Positions 59,623 to 64,000 of a DNA stretch of 64,000 nt are shown here, in pieces (within the stretch, counting starts at the first letter, position 1; each line of letters opens with the position of its first letter). The stretch covers positions 1 through 64,000 of the forward strand of contig JAFLCU010000009.1 in NCBI GenBank assembly GCA_017303355.1. The letters run 5' to 3'. The notes beneath the pieces are model-generated. The model searched no databases, was not told the DNA's origin, and saw nothing but the letters and a program-made list of their open reading frames with translations. The stretch is from Caulobacterales bacterium. GTDB lineage: Bacteria; Pseudomonadota; Alphaproteobacteria; Caulobacterales; Aquidulcibacteraceae. The translations under genes were made by a program, and so were the position numbers.

Positions 59623-60159
59623 ATGGCGATCTACGCTTTGGCCGATGCGGACCTGGAAGTGGAAGACGAGGATGCCTTCTGGGTGGCGCCGGGCGCCGTT
59701 TTGATCGGCAAGATCGTTCTGAAGAAGAACGCCTCGGTGTGGTTCGGCGCGGTTTTGCGGGGCGACAACGAATCGATCGTGGTCGGCGAGAACTCGAACG
59801 TGCAGGATGGCAGCGTGCTGCACACCGACATGGGCGCGCCGCTGACGATCGGTAAAGACGTCACCATCGGCCACCAAGTCATGCTGCATGGCTGCACCAT
59901 CGCCGACAATACGCTGATCGGCATCAAGGCGACTGTGCTGAACCACGCATTGATTCCGTCGAATTGCCTGGTTGGCGCGCATGCGCTGGTGACGGAGCGC
60001 AAGACGTTCGAGGAAGGCTCGCTGATCACCGGCGCGCCGGCGCGCGTGGCGCGCAAGCTGGAAGAACAGCAAAAGCAGATCATCCAAATGTCGGCGTTGC
60101 ACTATGTCGAGAATTGGAAGCGCTATGAGCGCGATATGAAGAAGAGCCGGTTTGGGTGA
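59623..60159 (+). CDS. Gamma-class carbonic anhydrase family protein
   Basis: The protein has 178 residues with left-handed beta-helix hexapeptide repeats: FWVAPGAVLIGKIVLKKNASVWFGAVLRGDNESIVVGENSNVQDGSVLHTDMGAPLTIGKDVTIGHQVMLHGCTIADNTLIG. Three zinc-ligand His positions are visible (VLHTDM, IGHQVMLHGC). The family (YrdA/PaaY) includes active carbonic anhydrases and acetyltransferase-like proteins. An AAGGAG lies 10 nt upstream. Activity is inferred. Confidence 0.9.
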   Translation: MAIYALADADLEVEDEDAFWVAPGAVLIGKIVLKKNASVWFGAVLRGDNESIVVGENSNVQDGSVLHTDMGAPLTIGKDVTIGHQVMLHGCTIADNTLIGIKATVLNHALIPSNCLVGAHALVTERKTFEEGSLITGAPARVARKLEEQQKQIIQMSALHYVENWKRYERDMKKSRFG

Positions 60160-60255
60160 GGTGTAGATCGCCGGCGTTCAGCCTGCGTCTCAAGGCGTGT
60201 GATTCTGCCCGAATGTCCTGGACAAGACGCCCTTCGGCGACGAAACTAAATCGCA

Positions 60256-61440
60256 GTGACCGACATTTTTATATCGTACAGTCGGAAGTATCGGGCCACG
60301 ATTATGCCGATCGTGGAAGCGCTTCGCGAATTACATCTCGACGTTTGGTTTGATGCAGAACTAAACGCAGGCGATGTGTTCAGTGAGAAGATTGAGTCGC
60401 ATCTTAAGCAGGCACGTTGTGTCCTTGTCCTCTGGACCAAGGATGCGGTGAACAAAGGGTCGCGCGGCTGGGTAAGAAGCGAAGCTGATTGGGCTCTTCA
60501 GCGCGACAAGCTCATTCAAGCGCAGCTAGAGCCGGTGAAGTTGCCGCCGCCATTCTTCTCATCCGTGGCGATGCCGATAGATCTCTCTCGCCTGACGCAT
60601 GGTTCGCGGAAGCCCAATGACCTCGCGTGGAAGGCTTTGCTCGGGTCGGTGGCGCACTTCACGAACCGGCCAGGCCTGCGGTACCTTCAAGACTCATTGC
60701 GATCGGACGAAACTCTACTGAGCTGGGTTTCGCGCTACTCCGGCGACCCCCTCAGTGAGGCCAAGTCAGGCAATTTTTCTTCCATCGCCGCGCGAATTAG
60801 GAGTCTACGCGACGCCGAAGCTAGACGCATAAGAAAGCGAGGGAATCTAGAAGCGGAACTTCGAGAGCTTGTGGAGGACACGCGGACGGCACCGATCTCA
60901 TATTTTGGAGCGTCAAACGCCTGCATCGTCAGCGACCAAAACGGGGTGCGGCCGAAGATAGACGTCGCCGAGATTTGGCCGCGTTCGGCCAGCGCGTTCG
61001 CCGCGCTTGGCCTCGACGTGAACGTCTATGGCCTCGAATTTTACGACCTCGCCGTCGAGCGCGCATTCGATGGCCCGACGCCGATCCTTGTGGTCTCGGG
61101 CGAAGTGCGCAATATCGGCCGCGACGACAAGCTCGTCCCGCCGGTGCGCGTCTCGCTGCGCGACACACACTCGCAGGAAGTCTTCGAACTCGTTAACGCG
61201 ATCAGCGATCAGCCGCTGGCCGCTGGCGAAGCGATCCCGTTCCATATCCGCGTCGAGAACCCGCCGGCTGACGTCGTCGATCTCCAAGCGACGTTTGGTA
61301 GCTTTTCCGACATCGCGCTTGTTGATGGCCTGGTGCGCGTATCGACGGCACCTGCCGAAAGTCAGGAAGAGCTTCTGCTCGATCAACCGGTTAATAGCCA
61401 CGCCGCACTGGGCGGCGACGAGCGAATTCGGCCCAGTTGA
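60256..61440 (+). CDS. TIR-domain protein fused to a DUF3426-like C-terminus
   Basis: The protein has 394 residues from a GTG start. Residues 1-125 are a TIR domain: DIFISYSRKYR (strand A), LDVWFDAELNAGDVFSEKIES (BB-loop region), CVLVLWTKDAVNKGSRGWVRSEADWAL with the conserved catalytic-type Glu76. Residues ~125-235 are a helical linker. From ~236 (DVAEIWPRSASAFAALGLDVNVYGLEFYD ... LVVSGEVRNIGRDDKLVPPVRVSLRD) the sequence matches the periplasmic DUF3426 domain of zinc-ribbon membrane proteins, without the zinc ribbon and transmembrane segment that normally precede it. DNA before ~60950 looks AT-richer than after. It may be an NAD-cleaving effector fusion or a chimera made by insertion. Confidence 0.78.
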   Translation: MTDIFISYSRKYRATIMPIVEALRELHLDVWFDAELNAGDVFSEKIESHLKQARCVLVLWTKDAVNKGSRGWVRSEADWALQRDKLIQAQLEPVKLPPPFFSSVAMPIDLSRLTHGSRKPNDLAWKALLGSVAHFTNRPGLRYLQDSLRSDETLLSWVSRYSGDPLSEAKSGNFSSIAARIRSLRDAEARRIRKRGNLEAELRELVEDTRTAPISYFGASNACIVSDQNGVRPKIDVAEIWPRSASAFAALGLDVNVYGLEFYDLAVERAFDGPTPILVVSGEVRNIGRDDKLVPPVRVSLRDTHSQEVFELVNAISDQPLAAGEAIPFHIRVENPPADVVDLQATFGSFSDIALVDGLVRVSTAPAESQEELLLDQPVNSHAALGGDERIRPS

Positions 61441-61562
61441 AGGCGCGCATTGCGAATGGCTGATGCGCGCTTGCGCGTACCGTAGGATGAACCGCAGAGG
61501 GGTGATGCGCACCCTTTCAATCTGCCTGCTATTAAGCGGAGATGCGTTTCCCGGCTTGGAGC

Positions 61563-62096
61563 TTAGCGCGCTTCGGTGCGGAGCGGGCCGTTCCAGACTT
61601 TGGTGATCTTCACGTCGGTCTCGGGGCCCAGATTGAACCAGGCCAGGCGATCGCGCGTGGCGTCGATGACGACGAAGCGATCGCCGCGTTCCAGCGTTTG
61701 CGAGAGCGTGTTGCGGATGACGCCCGCGGAAAAGCGCGTGCGCACCATCCAGAGGCCGGGCGCGAGATCGCAGATATGGCCCATGCTGGTCAGCGCGGCC
61801 ATGAACGCGTTCCACGAACCGGAGACGATTTCGGCGTGTACGAACACGTTCGCGCCTTCGACGGAATCGTTGGCGGCGTCGGCGCGCAGCGGCGCCATCA
61901 GGCCGATCACGCGGCGCGCTTCGATCCAATTTCCGTCCTCGGCGTCCGACACCATGGTGGCGGGGCGAATGCGGCCTTCAGCGACGAAGCCGTTCAATTG
62001 CTCCATGCTGTAGGGGCCGTAGGCCTTGCCGCGCACCTGCACCCACCACTTGCCGGTGGTGCTGGAGGTTCTGACGGGTGCGGCGACGTCGCTCAC
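61563..62096 (-). CDS. GYF_2 (DUF4339)-domain protein
   Basis: The protein has 177 residues. The N-terminal GKWWVQVRGKAYGPYSMEQLNGFVAEGRIRPATMVSDAEDGNWIEARRV is the GYF_2 domain (WW..GxxYGPYs...L..f..eGri...t.v....) that binds proline-rich peptides. The C-terminal ~100 residues (ANVFVHAEIVSGSWNAFMAALTSMGHICDLAPGLWMVRTRFSAGVIRNTLSQTLERGDRFVVID) resemble a small domain of unknown role. It is probably cytosolic. Confidence 0.8.
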   Translation of the reverse strand: MSDVAAPVRTSSTTGKWWVQVRGKAYGPYSMEQLNGFVAEGRIRPATMVSDAEDGNWIEARRVIGLMAPLRADAANDSVEGANVFVHAEIVSGSWNAFMAALTSMGHICDLAPGLWMVRTRFSAGVIRNTLSQTLERGDRFVVIDATRDRLAWFNLGPETDVKITKVWNGPLRTEAR

Positions 62097-62188
62097 GGTA
62101 AATGCTCCGTTTCGAAACGACGGCGCTCATTCGCGCCGCCGACGAAACAGGCGATTTGCAATCGCTATGCCGGAGAGTGAGTGATCCG

Positions 62189-62818
62189 TTAAGCGCGACG
62201 TGGGCGCGGATCGAAGTCCACGGCGAAGCCGCCTTCGATCAGTCGCGCGACGCGGCCATGGATCGAACCGATGCGCACCCACGAGCCGATCAGGGGCGGG
62301 GCGCGGCGGGCGCGCACCGTCACGCCGGCAAGCGAGAAATCGAGAATCTCGCCCTGACAGACGGAGCCATCCTCAAATTCGCAATGCGCCATGTTGCTTG
62401 GCGCCTCGGCGGCCTTGGCGTCCGCTTCGATCTCGGCGTTGGTGAACAATTCCTTGTTGGCGGCGGCGGTGAGCTGCTCGGCCATCTTCTCGCGCTTGTG
62501 GGCGCTGAAATCGAAAATGATGGCGACTTCACCTTCGCCGCAGCGGCGGGCGACATGGCCGGAGACACGGCCGAAGCCGTCTAAATAGAGCACGACGCGA
62601 TCGCCCACGCCGGGCAGGATCGGTGCGGCGATGCGGATGTCGCCGGGGGAGATGTCGGCGGTGCGGCAATCGTGTTCGCGGCCGAGCGGGTCGAGCATGC
62701 GGCCCGAGACCTCGAACGGCATGCGCCGGAAACGGCGCCGTTCACGGACGCCGACTTGAGCGGCGGTGAGGCGGCGCGCGGCGGCGGCCAGGTCCATTTT
62801 GAGCGCGGCGTTCGACAT
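62189..62818 (-). CDS. Protein with two PilZ-like domains
   Basis: The protein has 209 residues. The first PilZ domain has the RRRFRRMPFEVSGRML box (RxxxR) and DISPGDIRIAAP (D/NxSxxG), the c-di-GMP-binding motifs, at ~25-60. The second starts at ~145 with CQGEILDFSLAGVTVRARRAPPLIGSWVRIG, carrying only the DFSLAG motif. It likely senses c-di-GMP, which ties in with pleD in the same region, but the output is not known. Confidence 0.8.
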   Translation of the reverse strand: MSNAALKMDLAAAARRLTAAQVGVRERRRFRRMPFEVSGRMLDPLGREHDCRTADISPGDIRIAAPILPGVGDRVVLYLDGFGRVSGHVARRCGEGEVAIIFDFSAHKREKMAEQLTAAANKELFTNAEIEADAKAAEAPSNMAHCEFEDGSVCQGEILDFSLAGVTVRARRAPPLIGSWVRIGSIHGRVARLIEGGFAVDFDPRPRRA

Positions 62819-62976
62819 GCAGCGATAAACGCATGTTCATTGTAAACACGCGCTTAAGCATTTGCGGTTTGGTGCGAAGATGACGATGCGTCATCTCGCC
62901 GGGGCGAAAGCGATCTGGTAGGGGTGGCGGCAGAGATAACAGGGGCGCCCCGATCGAGGGCGCCAGGGAGCGGAAC

Positions 62977-64000
62977 GTGGCGGAAACCCAGGATGGCCAG
63001 AAGTTCGATTACGTGATCGTGGGCGCAGGGAGCGCCGGCTGCGTGCTGGCGAGCCGGCTGAGCGAGGACCCGAACGTCACCGTCGCGCTGCTGGAAGCGG
63101 GCGGCAAGAACAATTCGCTGCTGGTGCGGATGCCGGCGGGCGTCGGCAATCTGATCGCCAGCAAGGGCGTCAGCAATTGGGGCTTCGAGACCACGCCGCA
63201 GGAATTTCTGAACAATCGCCGGCTCTATCAGCCGCGCGGGCGCGGCTGGGGCGGCTCATCGGCGATCAACGGCATGATCTATATTCGCGGCCACGCGCGC
63301 GATTACGATCAATGGCGCCAGATGGGTTTGAACGGCTGGGGCTATGCGGATGTGCTGCCCTATTTCAAGCGCGCGCAGCATCATGAAGATGGCGGCGATG
63401 CGTGGAACGGTGATGGCGGCCCGCTTTGGGTGTCGCGCGGCCCGCCCGGCGATCCGATCTACAAGGCGTTCATTCAGGCGGGCAAGCAGGCCGGCTATCC
63501 GGTGACGCGCGATTTCAATGGCTATCAGCAAGAAGGCGTCGGCCCGTATCATTTGACGATCCGCGAAGGCGAGCGCTGGAGCGCCGCGGCAGCGTATCTC
63601 AATCCGATCCTGGCGCAGCGGCCGAATTTGAAAGTGGTGTCGAACGCCTATGCGGGGCGCATCATCATCGAAAACAAAACGGCGATCGGCGTCGAATATT
63701 CGGCGGGTCCTGGCAAACCAGTGCAGAAGGTGTTCGCCAAGGGCGAAGTGCTTGTCTGCGGCGGCGCGTTCCAATCGCCGCAATTGCTGCAGCTCTCGGG
63801 CATTGGCGTGGCCGATGATTTGATGAAGCTCGGCATCAAGGTCGAGCACGACGCGCCCGATGTCGGACGCAATCTGCAAGATCACCTCGATGTCTGCGTC
63901 ATTTATGAGATGACGAAGCCGATCTCGATGTATTCGAAAACCAAGGGCCTGAAGCAGCCGATGATCGGCATTCAGTACCTGCTCTCGAAGCAAGGCGCTG
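62977..64000 (+). CDS. GMC-family FAD oxidoreductase (choline dehydrogenase-like), partial
   Basis: The open frame runs off the right edge after 341 codons; GMC enzymes are about 530-560. FDYVIVGAGSAGCVLASRLSEDPNVTVALLEAG is the FAD-binding Rossmann motif, and LYQPRGRGWGGSSAINGMIYIRGHARDYDQW is GMC signature 1. GEVLVCGGAFQSPQLLQLSGIG is signature 2. The GTG start at 62977 has AGGGAG upstream. The substrate is an alcohol or choline-like compound; the missing C-terminus bears the catalytic His-Asn/His pair, so it is not assessed. Confidence 0.93.
   Translation, partial: MAETQDGQKFDYVIVGAGSAGCVLASRLSEDPNVTVALLEAGGKNNSLLVRMPAGVGNLIASKGVSNWGFETTPQEFLNNRRLYQPRGRGWGGSSAINGMIYIRGHARDYDQWRQMGLNGWGYADVLPYFKRAQHHEDGGDAWNGDGGPLWVSRGPPGDPIYKAFIQAGKQAGYPVTRDFNGYQQEGVGPYHLTIREGERWSAAAAYLNPILAQRPNLKVVSNAYAGRIIIENKTAIGVEYSAGPGKPVQKVFAKGEVLVCGGAFQSPQLLQLSGIGVADDLMKLGIKVEHDAPDVGRNLQDHLDVCVIYEMTKPISMYSKTKGLKQPMIGIQYLLSKQGA

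Noticed and set aside
60913..61929. A 338-codon minus-strand frame overlapping the TIR-DUF3426 gene and the GYF_2 gene
   Set aside because: Low-complexity Arg-rich translation, antisense to one supported gene and out of frame with another; no start signal.

Overview
The window is high-GC alphaproteobacterial DNA. The right half looks like a chromosome of the Caulobacterales/Hyphomonadaceae type. It has a divK-pleD pair with a perfect CtrA box upstream, adjacent gatC and gatA, pyrB beside a catalytically dead PyrC-like partner, and the alphaproteobacterial families DUF1036 and DUF3126. No rRNA, tRNA or CRISPR array was seen.

Positions 1 to about 31,820 are most of an integrative conjugative element (ICE); its left end lies outside the window. 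The visible left edge is an IS3-family remnant that has cut an ardC-type antirestriction gene. Next come a large ParB-like protein, an Lrp/AsnC-type regulator and a complete Tn4371/RP4-like mating-pair operon: VirD4/TraG coupling protein, ribbon-helix-helix protein, TrbB-C-D-E-J-L-F-G-I and an AlpA-like regulator. No relaxase is present, so it is probably further left. The segment from 15.3 to 30.3 kb is cargo with a defence-island character: an exo/endonuclease-like protein, an AbiE type IV toxin-antitoxin pair, a DUF6361 / phospholipase-D-like / SF2 helicase operon, a serine recombinase with two ParB-domain proteins, an HNH nuclease beside a uracil-DNA-glycosylase-like protein, and two small conserved-looking proteins. 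A tyrosine integrase (30,409-31,647) closes the element. The next gene, radC, stops abruptly inside its JAB-domain metal motif, so the element appears to have integrated into the 3' part of radC.

From 31.8 kb rightwards the content is core: map, a DUF1036 protein, pleD and divK (cell-cycle and c-di-GMP signalling), a ROK sugar kinase, dinB, ridA, a FemAB-like protein, an amino-acid permease, rnr, topA, dprA, plsY, pyrB and pseudo-pyrC, an AEC transporter, ruvX, gatC and gatA, phoH, a gamma-carbonic anhydrase, a TIR-domain chimera, GYF and PilZ proteins, and the start of a GMC oxidoreductase running off the end. Several families of GC-rich palindromic repeats sit between these genes. In at least two places (dinB, ruvX) they touch the translation start.

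The most unusual items are: the DUF6361-PLD-helicase operon inside the ICE; a TIR domain joined to the C-terminal part of a DUF3426 envelope protein; a hairpin present twice in the ICE whose stem differs by a compensatory base-pair change; the recombinase-ParB-ParB operon; and a 48-residue membrane ORF translationally coupled between pyrB and its pseudo-dihydroorotase.
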